Shown: in pieces, positions 15,402-24,066 of the stretch
Layout: each line of letters begins with the position of its first letter
Position numbering within the stretch: the stretch's first letter is position 1
From: Treponema sp.
GTDB lineage: Bacteria > Spirochaetota > Spirochaetia > Treponematales > Treponemataceae
Reading direction: 5' to 3'
Length of the DNA stretch: 27,384 nucleotides
Assembly (NCBI GenBank): GCA_017963165.1
Contig: JAGCTZ010000027.1
Coordinates: forward strand, 1 to 27,384
Notes under the pieces: model-generated
Told to the model about the DNA's origin: nothing
What the model saw: only the letters and a program-made list of their open reading frames with translations
The model's database searches: none
Made by a program: the position numbers and the translations under genes

Positions 15402-16286
15402 ATGGGATATATAGACAGTGATTCCTTAGTAAAAAAAGCCTCTTTTCTGCGGATTCAAGCACGTTCTGTTGCCGAAAGTATGAAATCTGGTAATTTCCGC
15501 TCGCTTTATCGCGGGCAGGGAATTGAATTTTCCGGCGTTCGTGATTATATTCGCGGCGATGATATCCGTTCAATTGACTGGAACGTTACTGCAAGAATGG
15601 GTCGCCCTTATGTTAAGATTTTCGAAGAGGAACGCGAGCTTCAGATTCTGATTATTCTTGATACCTCTGCTTCTATGCTTCTTGACTGCGGTTCAAGACT
15701 GCCGAATAAATATACTGCCGGTGCAAATATTGCTGCCCTTATAGCTCTTGCCTCCGAAATGAACGGCTGTTCTGTAGGCGCTGTTCTTTTTGACGGACGC
15801 ATTCATTTTTCCTGCAAACCGCAGACAGGCAAAGAACAGACAATGCTTATTCTTACAAGACTTGATAAGCTTCCTGAAAATAAAACGACAGGCTCGGTGC
15901 TTGCAAATGCCCTGATTGGTGCAGATAAAATATTGCGTAAGCGTTCACTTGTTTTTGTCCTGTCAGATTTCCGAAGTGCAAATTGGGAAAATCCTTTGAT
16001 TCAGCTTGCACAAAAAAATGATGTTGTAGCATTTCGTATTACAGATGAATTTGACAGGGCGCTTCCGTCTGTCGGCTCTGTAGTTTTTAAAGATGTAGAA
16101 AGCGACTTAAAAATGGTTCTTCCAACCTCGTCTTCAAAGCTCAAGGAAGAATGGAAAAATAGAAACGAAAGCATGCAGTGGCGCTGGCAGGAAACATGTT
16201 TAAAGCATGGAATAATGCCGTATCTGATGAATGTATCTGATGATCCGCTGCAGGTGCTTAGTGCGGTGTTTGAGGCAAAAAAATGA
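15402..16286 (+). CDS. DUF58 / vWA-like protein of the Bat operon
   Basis: A 294-residue DUF58 protein. The diagnostic GIEFSGVRDYIRGDDIRSIDWNVTAR block is at about residues 46-71, followed by FEEERELQILIILDTSASML, where DTSAS is a vWA-type metal-binding (MIDAS) DxSxS motif. The remainder, with LVFVLSDFRS, completes the vWA-like fold. No membrane segment is seen, so it is cytosolic and a likely MoxR partner. There is no gap from moxR, and the end overlaps the next start by 4 nt (ATGA), so translation is coupled. Confidence 0.9.
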   Translation: MGYIDSDSLVKKASFLRIQARSVAESMKSGNFRSLYRGQGIEFSGVRDYIRGDDIRSIDWNVTARMGRPYVKIFEEERELQILIILDTSASMLLDCGSRLPNKYTAGANIAALIALASEMNGCSVGAVLFDGRIHFSCKPQTGKEQTMLILTRLDKLPENKTTGSVLANALIGADKILRKRSLVFVLSDFRSANWENPLIQLAQKNDVVAFRITDEFDRALPSVGSVVFKDVESDLKMVLPTSSSKLKEEWKNRNESMQWRWQETCLKHGIMPYLMNVSDDPLQVLSAVFEAKK

Positions 16287-17191
16287 TTTATGTTCAGACA
16301 AAGCAGTCAGTTTTTCCAAGGGCAGTATATATAGGCGATAGGGCAGAGCTGCGTTGTTCTTTTAAAAGTGAAGCTGTCCTTACTGCGGGTTCTGTTCCTT
16401 CCGAAGCGTTTGCCGATTCTCTTGATTTTTCTGTTTATGATATAAAAGACATTTCAATTCAGGTTGTGCAGCCGGCTCCTTCTTCTGATGCGGATAATTA
16501 TACACTTGTAATAAGCTTTATTCCGTGGCGTACTGGAGTTATTCAGTTGCCTGATTTAGAAATTGACGGAATAGGAACCTTTCATTTTGAAGGAATCCAG
16601 GTTTTGTCACTTGTAGAACAAGAAAATGTTTCGGGGCTTAGAACTTATTCATCACCTTTGCTGCTGCCTGGAACTGCATACAAAATCTATGGTGGAATTG
16701 CAGTTATTGTAATTCTGATTGTGCTGCTTATAAGACTGATTGTAAAATGGCGTTCTGTAGTTTTCTGGTTCAAAAACACTAAGCTGCAAAGACGCTATGC
16801 ACGCAGTAGAAAAAATACAATTCGCGCTCTTCAGGATTGTCAGACAAGTGATGAAAGTGATGCACAGCTTTGTACCCATATACAAAAAATAATGCGTGAA
16901 TATCTGGAATTAAGACTTGATTATCCTTTTACAAAAACGCTTTCTTCGGAGCTTAGTCTTGCATTTGAAAAAGCAACTTACGGACTTGCCGATGAAAAAA
17001 GATATTCAGCTTTTGAAAATATAATTACTGTTTTTGTCCGCACAGATTTTATACGATTTTCTGATTCGTCTGCTGCCTGTTTTGAAAAAGGCGAACTTGA
17101 AAAACTAATTTCAGATTTAATAGAAGCAATTGATGTAATCGAAACTAAGCCGGAAGAAAAAACTGTAGAAGAAGGAGGTGACAATGCTTGA
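16283..17191 (+). CDS. Small BatD-like membrane protein (DUF4381-like)
   Basis: A 302-residue protein with a beta-rich N-terminal part (about 1-125, resembling the Ig-like section of BatD proteins). One strong membrane segment follows at about residues 133-153 (YGGIAVIVILIVLLIRLIVKW), then a helical cytosolic part (RRYARSRKNTIRALQDC...IQKIMREYLELRLDYPF) similar to the DUF4381 tail found beside moxR/DUF58 genes. No cleavable signal peptide is evident, which is unusual if the N-terminal domain faces the periplasm. It overlaps both neighbours: 4 nt upstream and 8 nt downstream. The family call is by layout and context. Confidence 0.7.
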   Translation: MIYVQTKQSVFPRAVYIGDRAELRCSFKSEAVLTAGSVPSEAFADSLDFSVYDIKDISIQVVQPAPSSDADNYTLVISFIPWRTGVIQLPDLEIDGIGTFHFEGIQVLSLVEQENVSGLRTYSSPLLLPGTAYKIYGGIAVIVILIVLLIRLIVKWRSVVFWFKNTKLQRRYARSRKNTIRALQDCQTSDESDAQLCTHIQKIMREYLELRLDYPFTKTLSSELSLAFEKATYGLADEKRYSAFENIITVFVRTDFIRFSDSSAACFEKGELEKLISDLIEAIDVIETKPEEKTVEEGGDNA

Positions 17192-19658
17192 TTTTCAAAA
17201 CCCAACAGCCTTCCTCTTTTTGCTGCTGATTCCGCTGCTTTATCTTTTAAGATATTTTAAGATTTTCAAACAAGTAACTTTTTCTGCTGTTCTTGCGGAT
17301 TGGAATGGAAAGGCTTTTGCCTGGAATGGACATATACGAAAGCTGCTTTCAATTATAGCAAAAGTTGTAATGTTTGCGGGTTTTGTAATTGCAATAGCGG
17401 TACTTGCGGATCCTGTAATAACCAGACAGGAAAAGGTTTATACATCTCTTGGAGCAGATATTGTTTTTGCAATTGATACATCTCCCTCTATGGCTGCAAA
17501 AGATATAGGCGGTATGTCCCGACTTGATTCTGCAAAAAGTACAATCCGAAATGTTGCTGTTGAACATGACGGCTGCCGCTTTGGAATTGTTGTATTTGGA
17601 AATGAGGCTTCTGTATTTGTTCCTCCAACTGCCGATTTGATTTCGTTTGCAAAAAGAATTGATGATATACAGGTTGGTATGCTTGGTAACGGCTCTGCAA
17701 TTGGCGATGGATTAAGTACCGCCGTTTGTCATCTTGTTTCCTCTTCTGCGCAGAAAAAAGCAATTATCCTTTTTACAGATGGCGAAAACAATGCTGGTCA
17801 GATTCATCCGGAAACTGCGGCAGCACTTGCAGCAGATAATAATATTTCAATTTATGTTGTTGGAATAGGAACAAAAGGAACTGTACCTATTGAATATGTT
17901 GATCCGCTTACAGGAAAACTTTATTCCGGTTATCTTGATTCCAATTTTAATTCAACTTCTCTTAGGCGCATAACTTCTCTTGCAAACGGAAGATATTTTG
18001 AAGTAACAAGTCTGGAAGAATTTTCGCGGATGTTCGAAGCTGTAGCCAGGTCAGAAAATGTAATTCAAAATTATACCTACAGAACTGTAACTCAAAGTTT
18101 ATATAGAAAGGTTCTTTTGTATGCAATTATTCTTTTTGCAGTCGGCTGGTTTTTAAAACGAATTGTGCTTCGCGAAATGATGAGCTTCCGTTATAAAAAA
18201 AGTCTGATTGTGCGTTCTATGTTTATTGCTGCAAGTTTTATAATGCTGCTGCTTGCTCATGCAGATATTCACTGGGGAACCTATCTTGTGCCCGTTCAGA
18301 AAAGTGGTGCTGCTGTTAGTCTTGTTTATGATATTTCAAACAGCATGCTGGCTGAGGATTGTGAGGGTGGACTAACAAGATTAAAAGCTGCCTGTGAATA
18401 TACAAAAGCGCTGCTTTCAAAAATGGAAGGGGTAAGTGTTTCTGTTGTTTTGGCGAAGGGTGATGGTGTGGCGGCAATTCCTATCACCGATGATTATATG
18501 ATGATAGAATCCCTGCTTGATGTAATGTCGCCGCGGCTTATGACAGTTCCGGGGTCAAGTATAGGAAAGGGAATATTAAAAGCAAAAGAAACGTTCCCGA
18601 CAAATTATTCAAATGCCGGCAGAATCTGGGTTTTTACAGATGGAGAAGAAACTGATAATCATTTAAAGTCTGCTTTGAGTGAATGTATAAAGGCGGGAAT
18701 CCCTGTTTCAATAATTGGTTTTGGAAGTGAAACAGAAAGTCCAGTGCTTGCCGGCGACGGACAGACTCTTGTGAATTCTGCGCTTCGTTCACAGACTATA
18801 ATTTCGACTATCGAAGATGCCAAAAAGAATCTTGGTTTTTATAAAAATCAAACAGATGTAATTTTTATTAACTCTACAGAAAAAGGTTCGGCTGTACGAC
18901 TTCTTAATCAGCTTAAGGAAAGTGAACTGCTGCCAGTTGCTTATGAAGCAAAACCTGTACCAAGATTTAAACTTTTCCTTTTACTTGCCGTTTTGTTTTT
19001 CAGCTTTAGTTATATTTTTACAGAGTTTGATTTTTCACGAATTAAGGCTGTCGCAAAATTTACAGCGACTGCCTCTTGCATTTTACTGGTACTTACATTT
19101 ACCGGCTGTTCTGATTCTACAAGTGATATTCTTAAAGGAACCTTTGCCTTTGCAAAGAAGCAATATTCACAGGCTGTTGCATATTTTAATTCTGCAAATG
19201 AAACTGCACATCAAAAAGAAAATGAACAGGCAATTCAATATGCGCTTTATGATTTAGGAACTGCTTATTCTCTTCTTGGCGAAGACGAAGCAGCAATGGA
19301 AAAATATTCAGAACTTGCAGAAGATGCTCCAGATACAATTCGTTATGGTGCATATTATAATGCAGGAATTATTGCCCATAAAAATGAAGATTACGAACAT
19401 GCTATTGAATATTTTAAAAAGGCGCTGGAAGCCGACAGTACACGTGTTGATGCAAAAATAAATCTTGAGCTTTCTATTCAAAGTGTCGAGGTGAATGTTC
19501 AGCATAATCAGAGTAATGCAGTTCCGTCTACCGAAGATAACACGGCAGATAATCATGATATGGAAAAGGCAGTTTTTGAACGAATAAAGGAGAATGACCA
19601 GAAGCAATGGAAAAACAGCGAAAGCAACCAGAGTCAGAGTCTTGCAGACGATTATTAA
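17184..19658 (+). CDS. BatA-BatB-BatC fusion: two vWA domains and TPR repeats
   Basis: An 824-residue protein that joins three usually separate Bat proteins. The BatA part (about 1-330) has N-terminal membrane segments (about 7-22 and 55-76), a vWA domain with MIDAS DTSPS (Asp98, Ser100, Ser102) and LFTDGEN, then a membrane segment near 310. The BatB part (about 332-615) has another membrane segment, a second vWA with DISNS (Asp383, Ser385, Ser387) and FTDGEE, and a closing membrane segment. The BatC part has a lipobox-like LTFTGC (Cys642), then about three TPR units and a polar tail rich in Asn and Gln. The start at ATG 17184 follows AGGAGGTGA; an in-frame GTG at 17178 lies inside that site. 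Bat proteins are linked to aerotolerance and envelope stress. Confidence 0.9.
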   Translation: MLDFQNPTAFLFLLLIPLLYLLRYFKIFKQVTFSAVLADWNGKAFAWNGHIRKLLSIIAKVVMFAGFVIAIAVLADPVITRQEKVYTSLGADIVFAIDTSPSMAAKDIGGMSRLDSAKSTIRNVAVEHDGCRFGIVVFGNEASVFVPPTADLISFAKRIDDIQVGMLGNGSAIGDGLSTAVCHLVSSSAQKKAIILFTDGENNAGQIHPETAAALAADNNISIYVVGIGTKGTVPIEYVDPLTGKLYSGYLDSNFNSTSLRRITSLANGRYFEVTSLEEFSRMFEAVARSENVIQNYTYRTVTQSLYRKVLLYAIILFAVGWFLKRIVLREMMSFRYKKSLIVRSMFIAASFIMLLLAHADIHWGTYLVPVQKSGAAVSLVYDISNSMLAEDCEGGLTRLKAACEYTKALLSKMEGVSVSVVLAKGDGVAAIPITDDYMMIESLLDVMSPRLMTVPGSSIGKGILKAKETFPTNYSNAGRIWVFTDGEETDNHLKSALSECIKAGIPVSIIGFGSETESPVLAGDGQTLVNSALRSQTIISTIEDAKKNLGFYKNQTDVIFINSTEKGSAVRLLNQLKESELLPVAYEAKPVPRFKLFLLLAVLFFSFSYIFTEFDFSRIKAVAKFTATASCILLVLTFTGCSDSTSDILKGTFAFAKKQYSQAVAYFNSANETAHQKENEQAIQYALYDLGTAYSLLGEDEAAMEKYSELAEDAPDTIRYGAYYNAGIIAHKNEDYEHAIEYFKKALEADSTRVDAKINLELSIQSVEVNVQHNQSNAVPSTEDNTADNHDMEKAVFERIKENDQKQWKNSESNQSQSLADDY

Positions 19659-20980
19659 AAAGATTTGTAATGGCAGTGCTCGTTTATATTTTTGCTGCCG
19701 GTACAACTTCAGTTTTTTCTCAGACTCTTACAAACGCATTAATAAGGGAACTCAGAATTGCACCAGTGCAGGATCAGCAGCTTGCAGTTAATACTGATAT
19801 AAAATTTGAAGTAATAATTCCTTATACTTTGCCGGGACAGATTGATATTACTATGCCCGAAGAACCGGAGAACGTTCAATTTAAAACCTTGCGCAAGGTT
19901 GAATCAGGCGAAGCAGGCGGTGGAACAAAAATTGAATTGTGGTTTTCGTTTTCAAAAACAGGCTTGTATGTGCTTTCTCCGCTGGTTGTGAAAATTAAAA
20001 ACAGCAGGCGACAGATTTCGTTTATGCCTGTAACAATCGGAATAAATCCGAAGGAGCAGCCTCCTATTTGTGTTATTGTTACCGAATCTGGAATGAATAA
20101 AAATTTAACTGTTGCAGCGGGCCAGCCGCTTAAGTTCAGACTTTGTCTTCAATATGCGGTTCAGCTTGTCCAGTTCAGCTGGGAGCTTCCAAAGGATTCG
20201 CTTTTTGTTCAGACAAAGGTTTATGAATTTACAGTGATTAAACAGCGCGAAAAAGTCGTAAGTGATGCTCTTATTCCTGTAAGTGATTTTGAATGGACTC
20301 CACTTGTAACAGGTGTAATGGATTTTCCAACCTTTAATATTCAGGCAATAACATATAACGGCGATAAGGTTACTGTGAAAGTTCCGCAGATAAAAGTAAA
20401 TGTTGTAAAGGCACGCAGCAGCAAAAATACTGATGATAATTCATATTTTGCACAGGCGTTTGAGCTTGATGATTTGGATGACCTTGAAGGAAAAAAACTT
20501 TCTATTACAAAAGAAGACGCTGGAAAACTCGCTGAACTTCGAAGCCGTGAACGTCATTCTTTTTCTGCTAAAGCCCGGAAACAGCGTATCGAGTTTGAAA
20601 AAATGTTTGGTCTTCCTTACAACCAGAAGGAATTTAAGATTGTCTGGATTTATATCTGCTCTGTAATTGCTGCGGCATTAATAGTTCTTATGATTATTTT
20701 TATAAGGAAAAAACGTGCCGGCTTAAATATCATTACGGGAATTGCTCTTGTTTGTATGCTTGTTCTTGTTATTTACTGTTCTGTCTGTGGCGGCAGAAAA
20801 TATGCTGTTTCTACGGGCGGACACATCTGTTCTATTCCCGAAGCTTCTGCTTCTATAAAATCAGAGCTTCCGGCTGGAAACAGGGTTCAGCTTTTGGAGC
20901 AATCAGGCGAATGGTATCTTTTACGCTTTGGTGAAACAGAAGGCTGGTGCGAAAAGAGTTCTGTGGCAGTTATAAAATAA
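19607..20980 (+). CDS. BatD-like protein with C-terminal SH3-like domain
   Basis: A 457-residue protein. The N-terminus has a basic stretch (CRRLLKRF), a hydrophobic signal core (VMAVLVYIFAAGTTSVFSQ) and then a beta-rich periplasmic region with typical BatD features (LWFSFSKTGLYVLSPLVVKIKNSRRQI; WELPKDSLFVQ). Two membrane segments lie at about residues 345-365 and 373-392. The last 60 residues (GHICSIPEASASIKSELPAG ... GEWYLLRFGETEGWCEKS) fit a bacterial SH3 domain. The gene overlaps the fusion gene by 52 nt. AAGGAG lies 14 nt before the ATG at 19607, a long spacing; the ATG at 19670 is the alternative and would leave a shorter signal peptide. Confidence 0.82.
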   Translation: MEKQRKQPESESCRRLLKRFVMAVLVYIFAAGTTSVFSQTLTNALIRELRIAPVQDQQLAVNTDIKFEVIIPYTLPGQIDITMPEEPENVQFKTLRKVESGEAGGGTKIELWFSFSKTGLYVLSPLVVKIKNSRRQISFMPVTIGINPKEQPPICVIVTESGMNKNLTVAAGQPLKFRLCLQYAVQLVQFSWELPKDSLFVQTKVYEFTVIKQREKVVSDALIPVSDFEWTPLVTGVMDFPTFNIQAITYNGDKVTVKVPQIKVNVVKARSSKNTDDNSYFAQAFELDDLDDLEGKKLSITKEDAGKLAELRSRERHSFSAKARKQRIEFEKMFGLPYNQKEFKIVWIYICSVIAAALIVLMIIFIRKKRAGLNIITGIALVCMLVLVIYCSVCGGRKYAVSTGGHICSIPEASASIKSELPAGNRVQLLEQSGEWYLLRFGETEGWCEKSSVAVIK

Positions 20981-21004
20981 AAGGGCTTCGGGTGGGGCAG
21001 AGTA

Positions 21005-21559
21005 TTACTTTAGAATAATCCAGGTTGCGCCAGTTCCACCTTCCGATTTATTTTTTGGATGTCCGGAGGTTCCGCAGCGGGAATCAGATTCAATAAAGCG
21101 GCGGACAACTTCTCCCAATACGGGATCTGTCCCGCTTGTATGAATGCCTTTTCCATGAATTATCATTACTTTTCTGAATCCGCGTCTTTTACAGTCCGAA
21201 ATAAAAGAATCTAGTCTAATACGTGCTTCATCCTGATGTAAGCCATGAAGATCAAGATAAGCTTCGGGTTTCATATTAAGCACATATTGTCTGTCCTGCT
21301 GCTTTGTGCGTTCAACAGTTTCTTCGGCAATTTTATCCTTGTCTACAGTGCCATAACGGTTGAGCCAGTATTCCATAGGGTTGATTTTTTGACTGTTCTG
21401 GATAGTCTGCGAAGAAGCTTTTCTGGCCTGCGCAAGCTCCTTTTCTTCCTGTGTAGGCGCATTAGCCTTTTTATGAGATACCTGCGTCTGCTTCTTTACA
21501 GCAGCTTTTTCCTTTTTCTTAATATCATCCCATTGCGCAAGAATGTCACCCATGTCCAT
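21005..21559 (-). CDS. Smr-domain protein
   Basis: A 184-residue protein. The first 60 residues are polar and lysine-rich, probably a coiled or disordered arm (WDDIKKKEKAAVKKQ). The C-terminal half is an Smr domain with its two signatures YLDLHGL (101-107) and IIHGKG (134-138), as in the tails of MutS2 and stand-alone Smr nucleases that act on branched DNA or RNA. The start is placed at the ATG at 21559, with GGGGG about 7 nt upstream; the frame extends to 21649 but runs into repeat 2b. It is convergent with the BatD gene, 24 nt apart. Confidence 0.87.
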   Translation of the reverse strand: MDMGDILAQWDDIKKKEKAAVKKQTQVSHKKANAPTQEEKELAQARKASSQTIQNSQKINPMEYWLNRYGTVDKDKIAEETVERTKQQDRQYVLNMKPEAYLDLHGLHQDEARIRLDSFISDCKRRGFRKVMIIHGKGIHTSGTDPVLGEVVRRFIESDSRCGTSGHPKNKSEGGTGATWIILK

Positions 21560-21606
21560 ATGCAACCCCCGAGTAAGGCATAGTATATTATATATAATTA
21601 AGTTGG

Positions 21607-21762
21607 AAAAGTATGTTTGCGGAGCGGGGGTTCTGGCTTTGCGGAGCATTGAACGCGGGAAGTGCGGGGCTGCCGCAGGCAGGTCTGCACTTCGGAATAA
21701 TTTCCTATCCGCGTTCTCGGCGGAGTCAAAGTCAGGTTCCCCGCGGGAGCAGACATACTTTT
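21607..21762 (+). repeat. Structured intergenic repeat, family 2, copy 2b
   Basis: Outer stem 21607-21620 with 21749-21762 (14 bp, one G-T wobble, A4/T4 ends). Then GGAG (21621-21624) faces CGGGA (21744-21748). Second stem CGGGG/CCCCG (21625-21629, 21739-21743). Inner stems are CTG/CAG, CTTTG/CAAAG (21637-21641, 21727-21731), GAACGCGG/CCGCGTTC (21651-21658, 21709-21716), GAAGTGC/GCACTTC (21659-21665, 21687-21693) and CTGCC/GGCAG (21670-21674, 21678-21682). Nearly the whole 156 bp can fold as one branched hairpin. It lies between the divergent smr and J-domain genes. Confidence 0.88.
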
Positions 21763-21790
21763 CTAGATGAATTCATATTATAACAATAAA

Positions 21791-21819
21791 TTTACTTTTC
21801 TTTTTTGTAATTATATATT
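21791..21819 (+). promoter_or_regulatory. Promoter of the J-domain gene, near-leaderless
   Basis: TTTACT (21791-21796), 17 nt, TATATT (21814-21819). The -10 ends 11 nt before the ATG at 21831, which leaves a leader of about 5 nt with no ribosome binding site. Confidence 0.5.
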
Positions 21820-21830
21820 ATTTTTAAACT

Positions 21831-22478
21831 ATGACTGATTATTATGAAGTTCTAGGCGTCCCTAAGAACGCATCTGCAGATGACATCAAAAAAGCATACC
21901 GTAAACTTGCATTCAAATATCATCCGGATCAGAATCCCGGCGATAAGGTTGCAGAGGAAAAATTTAAACAGGTAACGGCCGCTTACGATATTCTTGGCGA
22001 TGAAGCTAAACGCCGCGATTACGATAATGCCGGCTATAATCCTTTTGCAAATGCATCATACGGCGAATATGGTCAGCAGTCTCAGGGCTCATATCAGTCT
22101 CAGTGGTCAAATACATACGAAAATCCATTTGGTCAGGGTGGCGACTTCTGGAGCTGGTTTACAAATGCAAGTGCTGCACAGCAGAAGCAGGAAGAAAATC
22201 AGACAGAAGACTGGTATGGCAACTACGCAAATGCTTCTCAAAATAATCAGAGTAACGAACACAAATATACACGTAAAACTTACAGACGCTATTATACAAA
22301 AAGCGGCTATTTGAATATGCTTCTTCTTAAAATACTTCAGACTGCTGCTGGTATGTGGCTTTTAAGATTTTCGTGGTTTATTATTCCGTTTGGCCCGCTT
22401 ATTTGTCTGGGCATAATAATAGGAGGCTTTACAGGCGTTGTCCGCGCTATAAGAGGCCTCTTGTTTAATCGGGGTTAA
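21831..22478 (+). CDS. J-domain protein with C-terminal membrane anchor
   Basis: A 215-residue DnaJ-type co-chaperone. Residues 3-67 form a full J domain ([20 protein letters not shown]), with the HPD tripeptide at 31-33 that stimulates DnaK ATPase. There follows a Gly/Gln/Asn/Ser/Tyr-rich low-complexity section (about 70-150) with repeated Asn-Ala-Ser steps. A hydrophobic end then forms about two membrane segments (about 162-180 and 182-205). It lacks the DnaJ zinc centre and substrate domain, so it is not DnaJ itself but a membrane-tethered J protein, likely recruiting DnaK to the inner membrane. Confidence 0.88.
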   Translation: MTDYYEVLGVPKNASADDIKKAYRKLAFKYHPDQNPGDKVAEEKFKQVTAAYDILGDEAKRRDYDNAGYNPFANASYGEYGQQSQGSYQSQWSNTYENPFGQGGDFWSWFTNASAAQQKQEENQTEDWYGNYANASQNNQSNEHKYTRKTYRRYYTKSGYLNMLLLKILQTAAGMWLLRFSWFIIPFGPLICLGIIIGGFTGVVRAIRGLLFNRG

Positions 22479-22516
22479 AAAGCAAAATATTATTCAGGTT
22501 TATTTAAAGGTATATG

Positions 22517-22606
22517 AAAAATGCCGGATGCGGAGTAGAAAATGGGCGAGAACAACATCATCCCCGTTGGCCGAGTACATTTTCTACGGGAGCGTCCGGC
22601 ATTTTT
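22517..22606. repeat. Structured intergenic repeat, family 2, copy 2c; bidirectional terminator
   Basis: Outer stem AAAAATGCCGGA (22517-22528) with TCCGGCATTTTT (22595-22606), extended by a wobble and GC/GC. Then GGAG (22532-22535) faces CGGGA (22587-22591). Second stem TAGAAAATG/CATTTTCTA (22536-22544, 22578-22586). A small CAAC/GTTG inner hairpin is also possible. With A/T ends on both sides it can stop transcripts from both the J-domain gene and the convergent tyrS. Confidence 0.88.
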
Positions 22607-22616
22607 TCCTTATTGA

Positions 22617-23849
22617 TTAAAGTTCGCCTAAATAATACTTTTTCTTTCCGCGGCGGAAGATGATTACTTTGCCTTCCAATGCAATATCCTTCTTGATAAC
22701 CGCAGTTTCATCATTAATAACTTCGCCGTTTACGCTGATTGCATTATTCTTTATAAACTCGCGTGCTTCACGTTTTGAACTTGCCATTCCGTTGTTTACA
22801 AGAACATCAACAAGTGGAGCATCTTCGGTAAACTTAAAGGTTGGAACACCTTTCATTCCAGTGAGGATATCTTTTACTGCAAGGCCTTTGAAGTCTCCTG
22901 CAAAAAGCTTTTCGCTAACCTGAACAGCGTTGTCTGCTTCTTCTTTGCCGTGAAGATCTTTTACAATTTCCCATGCAAGTGTTTTCTGAGCAATACGCTT
23001 TTCAGGAGCAGCCATGTGCTGTGCGTATACATCTTCAATCTGCTCTTTTGAAAGGAATGTAAATACCTTAAGATATTCCAGAACCTTAGAGTCATCAGAG
23101 TTAATGAGGTACTGGTAGATTGCGTAAGGAGCAGTTTTTTCTTTGTCCAGCCAGAGGGCATTTCCTTCTGACTTACCAAACTTCTTTCCTGTTGCATCCA
23201 GAATAAGTGGCATTGTAAAGGCATATGCCTGTCCGTCCAGCATTTTTTTAATGAGGTCTACACCTGTTGTGATGTTTCCCCACTGGTCGCTGCCGGCAAC
23301 CTGCATAAGACATTTCTTTTCCTGGAAAAGATGAACAAAGTCAAAGCCCTGTAAAAGCATGTATGAAAATTCTGCGTATGTAATTCCAGTTTCAAGACGG
23401 CGTCGGATAATATCTTTGTCGAGCATGTAATTGAGGCTTACGTATTTTCCAATATCGCGAAGTGTGTCAAGGAAGCTCTTGCCTTTCCACCAGTCGTAGT
23501 TGTCTACAAGTTCTGCAGTTGGGACAAGGCGCTGAACCTGTTCTCTGATTCCTTTGATATTATTGTTTACAGCTTCTTCAGAAATAATTTCGCGCTCTGC
23601 TGTTGGGCGTGGGTCTCCAATACGACCTGTTGCTCCACCACAAAGAAGAATAGGGTGATGACCTGCATTGGCAAGGCGCTTAGCCATACACAAAGAAGAA
23701 TAATGACCAATATGAAGTGAATCTGCTGTAGGGTCTGTTCCCCAATAAAAAGCGAATGGTTTTCCGTCCAAAACCTTCTGTAAATCTGATTCTTCTCCGG
23801 CAACATCCTTAATGAGGCCACGCCATTTAAGATCTTCAAACAATGTCAT
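22617..23849 (-). CDS. tyrS: Tyrosyl-tRNA synthetase
   Basis: Charges tRNA-Tyr with tyrosine in the cytosol. The 410-residue class I synthetase has the HIGH motif at 46-49 (ADSLHIGHYS), the KMSKS equivalent KFGKS at 223-227, and the tyrosine/tRNA region (YAEFSYMLLQGFDFVHLF, GSDQWGNI). A C-terminal S4 RNA-binding domain runs from about 353 (MASSKREAREFIKNNAISVNGEVI). The start at 23849 has AAGGAG 10 nt upstream. It is preceded by a terminator and a Tyr-rich leader ORF, so it is probably controlled by attenuation. infA lies upstream on the same strand. Confidence 0.96.
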   Translation of the reverse strand: MTLFEDLKWRGLIKDVAGEESDLQKVLDGKPFAFYWGTDPTADSLHIGHYSSLCMAKRLANAGHHPILLCGGATGRIGDPRPTAEREIISEEAVNNNIKGIREQVQRLVPTAELVDNYDWWKGKSFLDTLRDIGKYVSLNYMLDKDIIRRRLETGITYAEFSYMLLQGFDFVHLFQEKKCLMQVAGSDQWGNITTGVDLIKKMLDGQAYAFTMPLILDATGKKFGKSEGNALWLDKEKTAPYAIYQYLINSDDSKVLEYLKVFTFLSKEQIEDVYAQHMAAPEKRIAQKTLAWEIVKDLHGKEEADNAVQVSEKLFAGDFKGLAVKDILTGMKGVPTFKFTEDAPLVDVLVNNGMASSKREAREFIKNNAISVNGEVINDETAVIKKDIALEGKVIIFRRGKKKYYLGEL

Positions 23850-23894
23850 TTTTCAATGTCTCCTTAATAAAATATATAAAATATAAATGAATAT

Positions 23895-23924
23895 AAAAAA
23901 AGCCTCCCGTAAATGCGGAAGGCT
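23895..23924 (-). terminator. Intrinsic terminator in the tyrS leader (attenuator)
   Basis: On the minus strand AGCCTTCCG (23924-23916) pairs with CGGGAGGCT (23909-23901), nine pairs with one wobble and a six-base loop, followed by T6 (23900-23895). It lies between promoter and gene, 46 nt before the tyrS start. Its 5' arm can instead pair with the leader segment TGCGGAA (23974-23968). Confidence 0.85.
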
Positions 23925-23953
23925 GTAATTACCATTATCAAAAAACACAAATA

Positions 23954-24058
23954 CTATTGTGCACCGTTTCCGCAGGCAGAGAGAAAATTATAGCTATAAT
24001 AAAGGTAAGCCAACGTTGAGGAATTAATTTTCTGTGCCCATCGGATAATATTTTTCAT
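23954..24058 (-). CDS. Putative tyrosine-rich leader peptide of tyrS
   Basis: A 34-residue ORF (ATG at 24058, TAG at 23956-23954) too short for usual gene callers. Residues 17-23 read AYLYYSY, four Tyr codons within six (TAC, TAT, TAT, TAT). The stop lies 30 nt before the terminator stem. No Shine-Dalgarno sequence precedes the ATG; the predicted transcript start is only about 2 nt upstream, so translation would be of the leaderless type. The remaining sequence shows no other domain and the peptide is presumably unimportant in itself. Tyr density, position ahead of tyrS and the competing hairpins are the grounds for the call. Confidence 0.65.
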   Translation of the reverse strand: MKNIIRWAQKINSSTLAYLYYSYNFLSACGNGAQ

Positions 24059-24066
24059 ACTCGCAA

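Larger units (their letters stand above)
23895..24060 (-). promoter_or_regulatory. tyrS attenuation leader
   Basis: Predicted transcript start near 24060. The minus strand then holds a 34-codon ORF, an early stem (GGCA plus AGAAAATTA, 24038-24025, with TAATTTTCT plus TGCC, 23990-23975), an antiterminator arm TGCGGAA (23974-23968) complementary to TTCCGCA (23920-23914), and the terminator. A ribosome stalled on the Tyr codons would leave 23974-23968 free and favour read-through. A ribosome at the stop codon would cover it and allow termination. T-box hallmarks were not found. Confidence 0.7.

Noticed and set aside
23866..24060. T-box riboswitch upstream of tyrS
   Set aside because: The conserved T-box antiterminator bases (UGGNACC type) and a stem I with specifier loop were not found. 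The Tyr-codon leader ORF explains the region better.
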